A DNA stretch of 64,000 bases. It comes from Pseudonocardia hydrocarbonoxydans (GTDB taxonomy: Bacteria > Actinomycetota > Actinomycetes > Mycobacteriales > Pseudonocardiaceae). The notes below the pieces were generated by a model. The model did not search any database, was not told the origin of the DNA, and was given only the letters and a program-made list of their open reading frames with translations. The DNA is taken from the NCBI RefSeq assembly GCF_006539565.1, contig NZ_BJNG01000036.1:1-64000 (forward strand), read 5' to 3'. A program made the translations under genes and the position numbers. Each line of letters begins with the position of its first letter. Within the stretch, counting starts at the first letter, position 1. This document shows, piece after piece, positions 25,470 to 34,224 of this stretch.

Positions 25470-26440
25470 TGCAGCAGATCAGGTTGGGCAACACCGGGTT
25501 GCAGGTCTCGCGGATCTGCCTGGGGATGATGAGCTACGGGTCGCCGGACTGGCGCGACTGGGTGCTCGACCTCGACGCCTCGCGCCCGCTGGTGCGCGCC
25601 GCCGTCGACGCCGGGATCACCTTCTTCGACACCGCCGACATGTACTCGCTGGGCGCGAGCGAGGAGGTGACGGGCACGCTGCTGCGCGAGTGCTTCGCCG
25701 ACCGCGAGGACTACGTGCTCGCCACGAAGGTGTTCATGCCGATGAGCGACCGCCCCAACGCCGGCGGCCTGTCGCGCAAGCACGTCCTCGCCTCGATCGA
25801 CGCGTCGCTGCGCCGGCTGGGCACCGACCACGTCGACCTCTACCAGATCCACCGGTGGGACCCCGGGACCCCGATCGAGGAGACGATGGAGGCGCTGCAC
25901 GACGTCGTGCGCGCCGGGAAGGCCCGCTACATCGGGGCGTCGAGCATGTACGCCTGGCAGTTCGCGAAGGCCCAGCACACCGCCGACCTCGGCGGCTGGA
26001 CGCGGTTCGTCTCCATGCAGGACCACTACAACCTGATCTACCGCGAGGAGGAGCGGGAGATGCACCCGCTGTGCCTCGACCAGGGCGTCGGGGTGATCCC
26101 GTGGAGCCCGCTGGCCCGCGGGCGGCTGACGCGGCTGCCCGAGCAGGCCACCACCACCCGCGCCGGCAGCGACCCGATCGCCGACCGCATGTACGGCGAG
26201 GCCGACGACGCCGTGGTGCGCGCCGTCGCCGAGGTGGCGAAGGCCCGCGACCTGCCGATGGCGCGGGTGGCGCTGGCCTGGATGCTGCACCGCGAGACCG
26301 TCACCGCGCCGATCGTCGGAGCGACGAGGGCGGGACACATCGAGGACGCGGTCGCCGCGGTGGACGTGGAGCTGGGCGACGACGAGATCGCGGCGCTGGA
26401 GGCCCCGTACGTGCCGCACCCGGTGCTCGGGCACACGTGA
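25469..26440 (+). CDS. Aldo/keto reductase
   Basis: The 323-residue TIM-barrel reductase has the family tetrad signatures: FFDTADMYSLGASEEVTG with Asp and Tyr, ATKVF with Lys, and YQIHRWDP with His. Late NADPH-binding segments are PWSPLARGRL and APIVGATRAGHIEDAV. It resembles YajO/YakC-type enzymes acting on small aldehydes or quinones. It is translationally coupled to cobO (TGATG) and precedes cobB by 28 bp. No B12 step requires such an enzyme, so it may be a passenger or an accessory reductase. Confidence 0.9.
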   Translation: MQQIRLGNTGLQVSRICLGMMSYGSPDWRDWVLDLDASRPLVRAAVDAGITFFDTADMYSLGASEEVTGTLLRECFADREDYVLATKVFMPMSDRPNAGGLSRKHVLASIDASLRRLGTDHVDLYQIHRWDPGTPIEETMEALHDVVRAGKARYIGASSMYAWQFAKAQHTADLGGWTRFVSMQDHYNLIYREEEREMHPLCLDQGVGVIPWSPLARGRLTRLPEQATTTRAGSDPIADRMYGEADDAVVRAVAEVAKARDLPMARVALAWMLHRETVTAPIVGATRAGHIEDAVAAVDVELGDDEIAALEAPYVPHPVLGHT

Positions 26441-26468
26441 CCGTCGGGGTCCCCGGCCCCCGCCGGCC

Positions 26469-27854
26469 GTGACCGCGCGGGCGCTGGTCGTCGGGGCGCC
26501 GTCGTCGGGCTCGGGGAAGACCACCGTCGCGACCGGGCTGATGGCCGCGCTGCGGCGCCGGGGCACCGTCGTCGCGCCGTTCAAGGTCGGGCCCGACTAC
26601 ATCGACCCCGGCTACCACACGCTCGCCGCGGGCCGGCCCGGCCGCAACCTCGACCCGGTCCTCGTCGGCGAGGACCGGATCGCCCCACTGGCGCGGCACG
26701 GTGCGGCGGGGGCGCAGGTGGCCGTCGTCGAGGGCGTGATGGGCCTGTTCGACGGCCGCCTGGCCGACGGGGCCGGGTCCACCGCGCACGTCGCGGGGCT
26801 GCTCGGGGCTCCGGTCGTGCTGGTCGTCGACGTGCGGGGTCAGTCGCGCAGCCTCGCCGCCGTCCTGCACGGGTTCCGCTCGTTCGACCCGGGCGTGCGC
26901 GTCGCCGGGGTCGTGCTCAACCGGGTGGGGAGCCCGCGCCACGAGGACGTCCTGCGGGCCGCGGCCGAGGAGGTCGGGCTCCCGGTGCTCGGTGCCCTGC
27001 CGCGGCGCGACGCGCTGGCCGTCCCGTCGCGCCATCTCGGGCTGGTCACCGCCGCGGAGCACGGGGCCGCCGCGCACGGCGCCGTCGACGCGATGGCCGA
27101 TCTGGTGGCCGCCCACGTCGACCTGGACGCGGTGCTCGCGCTGGCCACGCCGCTGCCGGCCGGGCCGGTGTGGGACCCGGTGACGGAGATCGGGGGACTC
27201 GCGGACGGAGAACGGGGGACTCGCGGGCGCAGGACGGGGGACTCGCGGGTGGTGGGGGTGTTCGGGGGCGCGGCGTTCACGTTCGGGTACGCCGAGCACG
27301 TCGAGCTGCTGGCCGCCGCGGGGGCCGAGGTGGTGGTGGTCGATCCGCTGCGCGAGGAGGCGTTGCCGCCGGGGACGGGTGCGCTCGTCGTCCCGGGCGG
27401 GTTCCCCGAGGAGCACGCCGCCGCCCTGGGCGCCAACGCCGCGCTGCGGGCGGCGGTCCGGGAGCTGGCCGCGTCCGGGGTGCCGGTGCACGCGGAGTGC
27501 GCGGGGCTGCTCTACCTGTGCGCCTCGCTCGACGGCGCCCCGATGTGCGGGGTCCTGCCGGCGACGGCGGCCATGACCGACCGGCTGACGCTGGGCTACC
27601 GCGACGCCGTCGCCCCCGGGGGATCGGTGCTGTGGGCGGCGGGGGAGCGGGTCACCGGGCACGAGTTCCACCGGTGCGCGGTGGCCCCGCGGGCGGGCGC
27701 GGACCCGGCATGGGTGTGGCGGGGCGCCGAGCCGGAGGGCTGGCTGGTCGGCGGGGTGCACGCCTCGTTCCTGCACACCCACCCGGCCGGCGATCCCGCG
27801 GCGGTCGGGCGATTCGTCTCCCGCTCACTCTCCGTGGGGGCTACTGTGGAGTAG
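26469..27854 (+). CDS. cobB: Cobyrinic acid a,c-diamide synthase with repeat-derived linker
   Basis: The 461-residue enzyme has an N-terminal ATPase domain (P-loop VGAPSSGSGKTTVATGLM, PFKVGPDYIDPGYH, VVEGVMGLFDG) and a C-terminal glutaminase domain (AAFTFGYAEHVELLAAAGAE, the Cys in HAECAGLLYL, and the terminal GGVHASFLHTHPA block). It amidates the a and c carboxylates of hydrogenobyrinic/cobyrinic acid. Between the domains (about residues 240-262) lie about 22 residues encoded by three 22-bp repeats, which look inserted because homologues have a shorter Pro-rich linker. The reading frame is kept. Confidence 0.94.
   Translation: MTARALVVGAPSSGSGKTTVATGLMAALRRRGTVVAPFKVGPDYIDPGYHTLAAGRPGRNLDPVLVGEDRIAPLARHGAAGAQVAVVEGVMGLFDGRLADGAGSTAHVAGLLGAPVVLVVDVRGQSRSLAAVLHGFRSFDPGVRVAGVVLNRVGSPRHEDVLRAAAEEVGLPVLGALPRRDALAVPSRHLGLVTAAEHGAAAHGAVDAMADLVAAHVDLDAVLALATPLPAGPVWDPVTEIGGLADGERGTRGRRTGDSRVVGVFGGAAFTFGYAEHVELLAAAGAEVVVVDPLREEALPPGTGALVVPGGFPEEHAAALGANAALRAAVRELAASGVPVHAECAGLLYLCASLDGAPMCGVLPATAAMTDRLTLGYRDAVAPGGSVLWAAGERVTGHEFHRCAVAPRAGADPAWVWRGAEPEGWLVGGVHASFLHTHPAGDPAAVGRFVSRSLSVGATVE
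27191..27256 (+). repeat. Three 22-bp repeats inside cobB
   Basis: The core CGGGGGACTCGCG occurs at 27191, 27213 and 27235, a strict 22-bp period. Three units equal 66 bp, or 22 codons, so cobB stays open even though each unit shifts the frame by one and so encodes different residues. Same core and period as the array at 10231. Confidence 0.85.
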
Positions 27855-27875
27855 GTCACTCGACGAGGAGGACGC

Positions 27876-29261
27876 ATGGTGGAGCGACTGTCGCCGCTGG
27901 ACTCCTCGTTCCTGTTCATGGAGGGGACCACCACCGCCATGCACGTGGGCGGGCTGATGACCTTCGAGCCCACGGGTGGCCACGGCCCGGCCGACTTCGA
28001 CGCGTTCATCGGGCTGATCGGTGAGCGTCTGGCCGCGGTGCCGCGCTACCGGCAGAAGATCCGCGAGGTCCCCGGGCGGCTCGGGCTCCCGGTCTGGGTC
28101 GACGACCCCGACTTCGACCTCGGCTTCCACGTCCGCCGCTCCGCGCTGCCCGCGCCGGGCACGCCGGAGCAGCTGCGCGAGCTCGTGGGGCGGCTGCAGG
28201 GCCGCCAGCTCGACCGCTCCCGCCCGCTGTGGGAGATCTACCTGGTCGAGGGCCTGGAGGACGGCGGGTTCGCGATCGTCACCAAGACCCACCACGCCAT
28301 GGTCGACGGCCTGTCCTCGATCGACATCGGCGCGGTGCTGCTCGACCTCACCCCCACCCCGCGCCCGTCCGAACCCGACGACTGGCGGCCGCGGCGCGAG
28401 CCGTCGTCGGTGGAGCTGGCCGTCGACGCCGTGCTCGACCAGCTCCGCCGCCCCCAGCACCTGCTGGGCACCGCGCGCCGCGCCGTCGCCGACGTGCGGA
28501 CCGCGGCCACCGCCGTCGCGCAGACGGCGGGGGCGGTGCTCGCGACCGTCGGCACCACCCGGCCCGCACCCTCGCACCCGCTCAACGCCGCCATCGGCCA
28601 GCAGCGCCGCTACGGCACCACCGCCGGCCTGCTCGACGACCACAAGGCCATCCGCAAGGCGCACGGCGGCACCGTCAACGACGTGGTGCTGGCGGTGGTC
28701 GCGGGCGGGCTGCGGCGCTGGCTCGCCACCCGCGGGGAGGACGTCCGGCCGGGGGCGACGGTGCGGGCGATGGTGCCGGTGAGCGTCCGGGCCCCCGGGG
28801 CGCAGCTGGGCAACCAGATCTCGGCGCTGTTCGTCGACCTGCCGGTGGGGGAGCCTGACCCGGTCGCCCGGCTGGAACGGATCACCGCGGCGATGCTGGC
28901 GCACAAGCGCGGCGGGCAGGCGATCGGGGCGGGGGCGCTGGTCGGGCTGGTCGGGCTCACCCCGCCCACGCTGCACAGCCTCGGCGCGCGGCTGTCCAGC
29001 TCGCTGTCGGCGCGGGTGTTCAACGTCGTCGTCACCAACGTCCCCGGTCCGCAGTTCCCGCTCTACGCGATGGGCGCGCGGATGCGCGACATGTACCCCG
29101 TGGTGCCGCTCGCGAAGGGCCAGACGGTCTCGATCGGTATCACCTCCTACGACGGCGGCGTCTTCTACGGACTCAACGCCGACCGCGACGCGATGGGCGA
29201 CGTCGACGTGCTGGCCGCGTCGATCGGTGAGGCACTCGACGAGTTGAGGGGGACGGTCTGA
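27876..29261 (+). CDS. WS/DGAT family wax ester synthase/diacylglycerol acyltransferase
   Basis: The 461-residue protein starts with LSPLDSSFLFMEGTTTAMHV, has the catalytic HHAMVDG motif (about residues 140-146), and carries the family blocks NDVVLAVVAGGLRRWL, GNQISALFVDLPVGEPDP and NVVVTNVPGPQFPLYAMGA. It uses acyl-CoA to acylate diacylglycerol or fatty alcohols, making storage lipid. A GAGGAGGACGC ribosome-binding stretch precedes ATG 27876. The patatin-like gene begins within its stop codon (TGATG). The pair lies between cobB and cobM but has no B12 role. Confidence 0.94.
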   Translation: MVERLSPLDSSFLFMEGTTTAMHVGGLMTFEPTGGHGPADFDAFIGLIGERLAAVPRYRQKIREVPGRLGLPVWVDDPDFDLGFHVRRSALPAPGTPEQLRELVGRLQGRQLDRSRPLWEIYLVEGLEDGGFAIVTKTHHAMVDGLSSIDIGAVLLDLTPTPRPSEPDDWRPRREPSSVELAVDAVLDQLRRPQHLLGTARRAVADVRTAATAVAQTAGAVLATVGTTRPAPSHPLNAAIGQQRRYGTTAGLLDDHKAIRKAHGGTVNDVVLAVVAGGLRRWLATRGEDVRPGATVRAMVPVSVRAPGAQLGNQISALFVDLPVGEPDPVARLERITAAMLAHKRGGQAIGAGALVGLVGLTPPTLHSLGARLSSSLSARVFNVVVTNVPGPQFPLYAMGARMRDMYPVVPLAKGQTVSIGITSYDGGVFYGLNADRDAMGDVDVLAASIGEALDELRGTV

Positions 29262-30259
29262 TGCGCACAGGACTCGTGCTCGGCGCAGGCGGCATCCTGG
29301 GGTCGGCGTGGATGGCCGGCGCGCTGTCCGCGCTGGCCCCGCGGCTGGACCGCCCGCTCGGCGACCTCGACCTCGTGCTGGGCACCAGCGCGGGCAGCGT
29401 CCTGGGCGCGGCGCTGCGCTGCGGCATGACGCTGCCGGAGCTGCTGGCCCACCAGCACGGCATGGCCCCGGCCCAGATCGCCGCCGACCTCGACGGCGAC
29501 CTGCCCGACATGCGCACCCTGGAGCGCGAGTCCGGCGACGGCCTGCCGCCGGTCCCGCTGCCCTGGATCGGCTCGCCGCGGCTGCTGGCCTGCGCGGTGG
29601 CGCGCCCGCGGTCGATCAACCCGTGGGTGGCCGCGTCGGGGCTGCTGCCGGCCGGGCGGGGCCGGATGGGCTCGCTGGCCACGATGGTGGGCGCGCTGCA
29701 GACGCGGCTGGGCGTCACCACCGACGGCTGGGTGCCCGGGCCGCCGCTGTGGATCGCGGCCGTCGACTACGACTCCGGGCGCCCCGTCGTGTTCGGGCGT
29801 GCGGGCGCCCCGCCGTCGACGATCGGGGAGGCGGTGCTGGCGTCCTGCTCGATCCCCGGCTGGTTCACCCCGCAGGTGATCGGCGGGCGCCGCTACGTCG
29901 ACGGCGGGGTGGCCTCCAGCACGTCGCTGGGCCTGCTGGCCGGGCCCGACGCCCCCGAGCTCGACGAGGTGTACGTGCTGGCGCCGATGGCCAGCCACGT
30001 CTACGACCGCCCGCGCGACCCGCTCTCGGTCGCCGAGCGCGGCGTCCGGCGGGTGTTCACGCGCTGGCTCGACGCCGAGGTGCGCGCGGTCCGCGAGGCG
30101 GGCGTGCGGGTGCACGTGCTCACCCCCGGGCCCGAGGACCTCGCCGCGATGGGCGGCAACCTGATGAACCCGCGCCGCCGCGAGCGGGTGCTGGAGACCT
30201 CCCTGGTCACCTCCGCCGCGGCGCTGGCCGCGCCGGAGGCGGGCAGCAGCGCGGCGTAG
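29261..30259 (+). CDS. Patatin-like phospholipase/lipid hydrolase
   Basis: The 332-residue protein shows the patatin dyad and oxyanion elements: GAGGILGSAW (oxyanion loop, residues 8-17), LGTSAGS with the catalytic Ser, and YVDGGV with the catalytic Asp. Such enzymes hydrolyse acyl groups from phospholipids or neutral lipids. Translational coupling to a WS/DGAT gene suggests opposing or remodelling roles in storage-lipid metabolism. The C terminus is Ala-rich. Confidence 0.9.
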   Translation: MRTGLVLGAGGILGSAWMAGALSALAPRLDRPLGDLDLVLGTSAGSVLGAALRCGMTLPELLAHQHGMAPAQIAADLDGDLPDMRTLERESGDGLPPVPLPWIGSPRLLACAVARPRSINPWVAASGLLPAGRGRMGSLATMVGALQTRLGVTTDGWVPGPPLWIAAVDYDSGRPVVFGRAGAPPSTIGEAVLASCSIPGWFTPQVIGGRRYVDGGVASSTSLGLLAGPDAPELDEVYVLAPMASHVYDRPRDPLSVAERGVRRVFTRWLDAEVRAVREAGVRVHVLTPGPEDLAAMGGNLMNPRRRERVLETSLVTSAAALAAPEAGSSAA

Positions 30260-30324
30260 GCGGTGCGTCCGGGCTCACGCCCCCGAGCGGCCCCGGTGCG
30301 CGGTCCGTGGGTGACACTGACCCC

Positions 30325-31140
30325 GTGAAGAACGGACGTGTCTCCTTCGTCGGCGCCGGTCCCGGTGCGGCCGACCTCATCACCCTGCGCGGTGCGCGGC
30401 GCATCGCCGAGGCCGACGTGGTGGTGTGGGCGGCGTCGCTGGTGATGGAGGAGTGCGTCACCGAGCACGCCCGCCCCGGCGCCGAGCTGGTCGACTCCTC
30501 GCAGATCGCCCACGACGACGTCCTCGCGCTCTACCGCCGCGCCGCCGCCGAGGGGCTCGCCGTCGCCCGGGTGCACTCGGGCGACCCGTCGCTGTGGGGG
30601 GCGGTGCAGGAGCAGTACGACGCCGCCGTCGAGATCGGGCTGGAGGTCGAGATCGTGCCCGGGGTGTCGGCGTTCGGGGCCGCCGCGGCGGCCGCGGGCC
30701 GCGAGCTGACCATCCCCGAGGTGGCGCAGTCGGTGGTGCTGTGCCGGCTGGAGGGCGGCAAGACCCCGATGCCCGAGCGCGAGAAGCTGCGCGAGTTCGC
30801 CCGGCACGGCACCACGATGGCGATCTTCCTGTCCGCGGCGCGCACCTCCCAGATGGTCGACGAGCTGCGCGCGGGCGGGTATCCCGAGGACACCCCGGTC
30901 GTGGTCGCCTACCGCACCACCTGGCCCGACGAGCTGACGATCCGCTGCCGCCTCGACGAGGTCGTCGCGGTGTGCCGGGAGCGCAAGCTGTGGCGCCAGA
31001 CGCTGTTCCTGGTCGGGGCCGCGCTCGGCGCCTCCGGCACCCGCTCGCACCTCTACCACGCGGGCCACTTCCACACCTTCCGCAAGCCCGACGCGGAGGC
31101 CCGGCGCGCCCTGCGCGCCGCCCGCTCCGCCACGCCGTGA
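30325..31140 (+). CDS. cobM: Precorrin-4 C11-methyltransferase
   Basis: The 271-residue tetrapyrrole methylase has VSFVGAGPGAADLITLRGAR at the N terminus, RVHSGDPSLWGAVQEQYDA (SAM site), EIVPGVSAFGAAAAAAGREL, LEGGKTPMPEREKL and the CobM-typical ending LYHAGHFHTFRKP. It adds a methyl group at C-11 during corrin synthesis. GTG 30325 is chosen because the first strand begins immediately after it. It is separated from the patatin gene by 65 bp, enough for a separate promoter. Confidence 0.93.
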   Translation: MKNGRVSFVGAGPGAADLITLRGARRIAEADVVVWAASLVMEECVTEHARPGAELVDSSQIAHDDVLALYRRAAAEGLAVARVHSGDPSLWGAVQEQYDAAVEIGLEVEIVPGVSAFGAAAAAAGRELTIPEVAQSVVLCRLEGGKTPMPEREKLREFARHGTTMAIFLSAARTSQMVDELRAGGYPEDTPVVVAYRTTWPDELTIRCRLDEVVAVCRERKLWRQTLFLVGAALGASGTRSHLYHAGHFHTFRKPDAEARRALRAARSATP

Positions 31141-31195
31141 CCGGACCGGCGGCCGCTGACCGCCCCCCGCGTGCACCGATCACCGGGGCGGCGGT

Positions 31196-32362
31196 GTGCT
31201 GACCGTCGTCGGGGTCGACGGCGGGCCGCTGCCGCCGGGGGCGGTCGAGGCGCTGGCCCGGGCGCAGGTCGTCACCGGCGCAGGCCGTTACCTGCACCTC
31301 GCCCCGGACACGGCGCAGCGGGTCGAGATGGGGCCGGTCGACCCCGCCCTCGACGCGCTGGCCGGCCGCCGCGGGGTCGTGCTGGCCAGCGGGGACCCGG
31401 GGTTCTTCGGCATCGTCCGGCTGCTGCGCGCCCGCGGGCACACCCCGGTCGTGCTGCCGGCGTGCTCGGCGGTGCAGCGGGCGTTCGCGCGGATCGGGCG
31501 GCCCTGGGACGACGTCGCCGTGGTCAGCGCGCACGGTCGCGCGCTCGGCCCGGCCATCAACGTCTGCCGCGCCCGCGCCGCCACCGCCGTGCTCACCGCG
31601 CCCGGCGCCGGCCCGGCCGAGATCGGGGCGGCGCTGACGGGGTGGCGGCGCACGCTGGTCGTCGCCGAGGACCTGGACGGGCCGCACGAGCAGGTCACCA
31701 CGGTGACCCCGGAGCAGGCGGCCGCCCGCACCTGGCGCGACCCGAACGTCGTGCTGTGCCTGCGCGACCCCGATGCGGTCCCCGGGGCGGGCTGGCTCGC
31801 CGGGGGCGGGTGGGCGCAGGGTGCGGACGGGTGGGCGCTGCCCGAGCCCGCCTTCGCCCACCGGGACGGGATGATCACCAAGTCGGAGGTGCGGGCGCTG
31901 GCGCTGGCCCGGCTCGCCCCGGCGCCGGGACGGCTGATCTGGGACGTCGGCGCGGGTTCCGGCTCGGTCGCCGTCGAGTGCGCCCGCCTCGGCGCGGCGG
32001 TGATCGCCGTGGAGCGCCGCCCCGACGACGCCGACCGGATCCGGGCCAACGCCGCTGCCCACGACGTCGACGTCCGCGTCGTGCAGGGGGCCGCCCCGGC
32101 CGCGCTGGCGGACCTGCCCCGGCCCGACGCGGTGTTCGTCGGCGGGGGTGGTCCCGACGTGGTCGCGGCGGTGGTCGGGGCGCCGCGGGTCGTCGTCGCC
32201 CTCGCCGCGCTGGACCGCCTCGCCCCCACCCGCCACGCCCTGCGCGGCCACCGCGTCGACGGGGTCCAGCTCGCCGCGTCCCGGCTCGCGGAGCTGCCCG
32301 ACGGCACCGTCCGCCTCGCCGCCACCAACCCGATAATCCTGCTCTGGGGAGAAGCCACATGA
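31196..32362 (+). CDS. cobL: Precorrin-6Y C5,C15-methyltransferase (CbiE-CbiT type)
   Basis: The 388-residue bifunctional protein has an N-terminal tetrapyrrole methylase half (LTVVGVDGG; VVLASGDPGFFGIVRLLRAR; FARIGRPWDDVAVVSAHGR) and a C-terminal CbiT half with a class I methyltransferase motif (ITKSEVRALALARL; LIWDVGAGSGSVAVECARL; DAVFVGGGG). It methylates C-5 and C-15 and decarboxylates the ring-C acetate. GTG 31196 is used; GTG 31194 is out of frame. Its stop overlaps the start of the next gene (ATGA). Confidence 0.93.
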   Translation: MLTVVGVDGGPLPPGAVEALARAQVVTGAGRYLHLAPDTAQRVEMGPVDPALDALAGRRGVVLASGDPGFFGIVRLLRARGHTPVVLPACSAVQRAFARIGRPWDDVAVVSAHGRALGPAINVCRARAATAVLTAPGAGPAEIGAALTGWRRTLVVAEDLDGPHEQVTTVTPEQAAARTWRDPNVVLCLRDPDAVPGAGWLAGGGWAQGADGWALPEPAFAHRDGMITKSEVRALALARLAPAPGRLIWDVGAGSGSVAVECARLGAAVIAVERRPDDADRIRANAAAHDVDVRVVQGAAPAALADLPRPDAVFVGGGGPDVVAAVVGAPRVVVALAALDRLAPTRHALRGHRVDGVQLAASRLAELPDGTVRLAATNPIILLWGEAT

Positions 32363-34020
32363 TCGCGCTGTTCGCCGTCACCGACGCCGGGCGCCGGGCC
32401 GCCGCCGAGCTCGCCCCCGCACTCGGGGCGCAGCTCCGGACGCTCGACGAGCTGCCCGCGCTGTGGCCCGAGCTCGACGGCGCCGTGTTCCTCCTCGCCG
32501 CCGGCGCCACCGTCCGGCTGGTCGCGCCCCTGCTCGCCGACAAGCACACCGATCCCGGGGTGGTCTGCGTCGACGAGGCGCGCCGCTTCGCCGTCGCCCT
32601 GTGCGGTGGCCACGAGGGCGGGGCCAACGCGCTCGCCGTCCGCGTCGCGGCGGTGCTCGGCGCCGAGCCGGTGGTCACGACCGCCTCCGACGCCGCCGGG
32701 TCCACCGGTCTCGACGAGCTCGCGGCGGTCCTCGACGCCGAGATCGACGGCGACGCGGCCGCCGCGGGCACCGCCCTGCTCGACGGCGCCGCGCTCGTCG
32801 AGAACCCGCTCGGCTTCCCGCTGCCCCCGCTCCCGCCGCTGACCGGGGAGCCCCGGCACACCATCACGATCAGCGACCGCGCCGCCCCCGGTGCCGCCCC
32901 GGCGTGGACGGTGCTGGTGCCCAGGACGCTGGTCGTGGGCATCGGGAGCGCCCGCGGGGTGCCCGCGGCGGCGGTCGCGGAGACGCTGCGCCGCGTCGAG
33001 ACCGAGCTCGGCTTCGACCTGCGGGCGGTGCGCGCGGTCGCGTCGGTCGACCTCAAGGCCGACGAGGCCGGCATCCTCGCCGCGATCGCGCCGCACGAGC
33101 TGCACACCTACCCGGCCGACGTGCTCGCGGCCGTCGAGGTGCCCAACCCCAGCGAGGTCGTGCGGGCCGAGGTCGGCACGGCCAGCGTCGCCGAGGCCGC
33201 GGCGCTGCACCACGCGGGCCCGGGGGCCGAGCTGGTCGTCGAGAAGATCAAGGGCGACAACGTCACCGTCGCCGTCGCCAGGGTGCGCCCCCGTGGGCGC
33301 CTGGCGATCGTCGGGCTGGGCCCGGGCGCGGCCGACCTGCGGGTGCCCCGCGCCGACGCCGAGCTGCGGCGGGCGTCGATCGTGGTGGGGCTCGACCAGT
33401 ACGTCGACCAGGTGCGCCACCTGCTGCGCCCCGGCACCGAGCTGCGGATCAGCGGGCTGGGCGAGGAGGAGCAGCGCGCCGCCGACGCCGTCGCACTGGC
33501 CGCGAAGGGGCACGCGGTCGCCCTGATCGGCTCCGGCGACGCCGGGATCTACGCGATGGCCAGCCCCGCGCTGGAGGGGGCGGGCGCCGACATCGACGTC
33601 GTCGGGGTGCCCGGGGTGACCGCGGCGCTGTCGTCGTCGGCGCTGCTCGGGGCGCCGCTGGGCCACGACCACGTGCTCATCTCCCTGTCGGACCTGCACA
33701 CCCCGTGGCCGGTGATCGAGCAGCGGGTGGCCGCCGCGGCCGCGGCCGACCTCGTCACCGTCTTCTACAACCCGCGCAGCCGCGACCGGCACTGGCAGCT
33801 CGGCGCCGCCCTCGACGCCTTCCGCGCGCACCGGCCGCCGACCACGCCGGTGGGGGCCGTGCGGCAGTCCGGGCGGGCCGGGCAGCGGGTGTGGACGGCG
33901 CCGCTCGCCGAGTTCGACCCGGCCGAGGTGGACATGCTCACCACCGTGGTCGTCGGGTCGTCCACCACCCGGATGGTGGCGGGGCGGATGGTCACGCCGC
34001 GGGGATACCGCTGGAGCTGA
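32359..34020 (+). CDS. cobJ: CbiG-CobJ fusion (precorrin-3B C17-methyltransferase)
   Basis: The 553-residue protein has two parts. Residues 1 to about 310 look like CbiG: FLLAAGATVRLVAPLLADKH, ALCGGHEGGANALAVRVA, and the CobE-like segment VVGIGSARGVPAAAVAETLR with SVDLKADEAGIL. Residues about 313-553 are CobJ: LAIVGLGPGAADLRVPRADA, LIGSGDAGIYAMASPALE, VPGVTAALSSSALLGAPLGH, FYNPRSRDRHWQLGAALDAF. CobJ methylates C-17 with ring contraction; CbiG opens the delta-lactone in the cobalt-early route. The fusion is known in actinobacteria. Coupled to cobL by ATGA. Confidence 0.93.
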   Translation: MIALFAVTDAGRRAAAELAPALGAQLRTLDELPALWPELDGAVFLLAAGATVRLVAPLLADKHTDPGVVCVDEARRFAVALCGGHEGGANALAVRVAAVLGAEPVVTTASDAAGSTGLDELAAVLDAEIDGDAAAAGTALLDGAALVENPLGFPLPPLPPLTGEPRHTITISDRAAPGAAPAWTVLVPRTLVVGIGSARGVPAAAVAETLRRVETELGFDLRAVRAVASVDLKADEAGILAAIAPHELHTYPADVLAAVEVPNPSEVVRAEVGTASVAEAAALHHAGPGAELVVEKIKGDNVTVAVARVRPRGRLAIVGLGPGAADLRVPRADAELRRASIVVGLDQYVDQVRHLLRPGTELRISGLGEEEQRAADAVALAAKGHAVALIGSGDAGIYAMASPALEGAGADIDVVGVPGVTAALSSSALLGAPLGHDHVLISLSDLHTPWPVIEQRVAAAAAADLVTVFYNPRSRDRHWQLGAALDAFRAHRPPTTPVGAVRQSGRAGQRVWTAPLAEFDPAEVDMLTTVVVGSSTTRMVAGRMVTPRGYRWS

Positions 34021-34071
34021 TCGCCCGGCCCGAACCTGTCGGCCCCCTCACGGTCCGCGTCACCGCACCGG

Positions 34072-34185
34072 ACCCCGGGTTAGGGTGGCCGCCGGACCGC
34101 GCGGGAACCCGGTGCCACTCCGGGGCGGTCCCGCCACTGTGACCCCTGACCGAGGGGGAGCCAGACCCCGCGCGTCGCCACCACC
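34072..34185 (+). promoter_or_regulatory. Cobalamin riboswitch upstream of cobH
   Basis: The stretch has the conserved riboswitch core GGGAA...CGGTGCC followed by GGTCCCGCCACTGTGA and a B12-box GAGCCAGACC near 34159-34168. It ends about 40 bp before the cobH start, near the GGAGGAG ribosome-binding site. Adenosylcobalamin binding should shut down cobH-cbiX-cysG. Boundaries are approximate. Confidence 0.88.
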
Positions 34186-34224
34186 ACCCACCGCACCGGG
34201 CGAGGAACCCGGGGAGGAGCCAGC

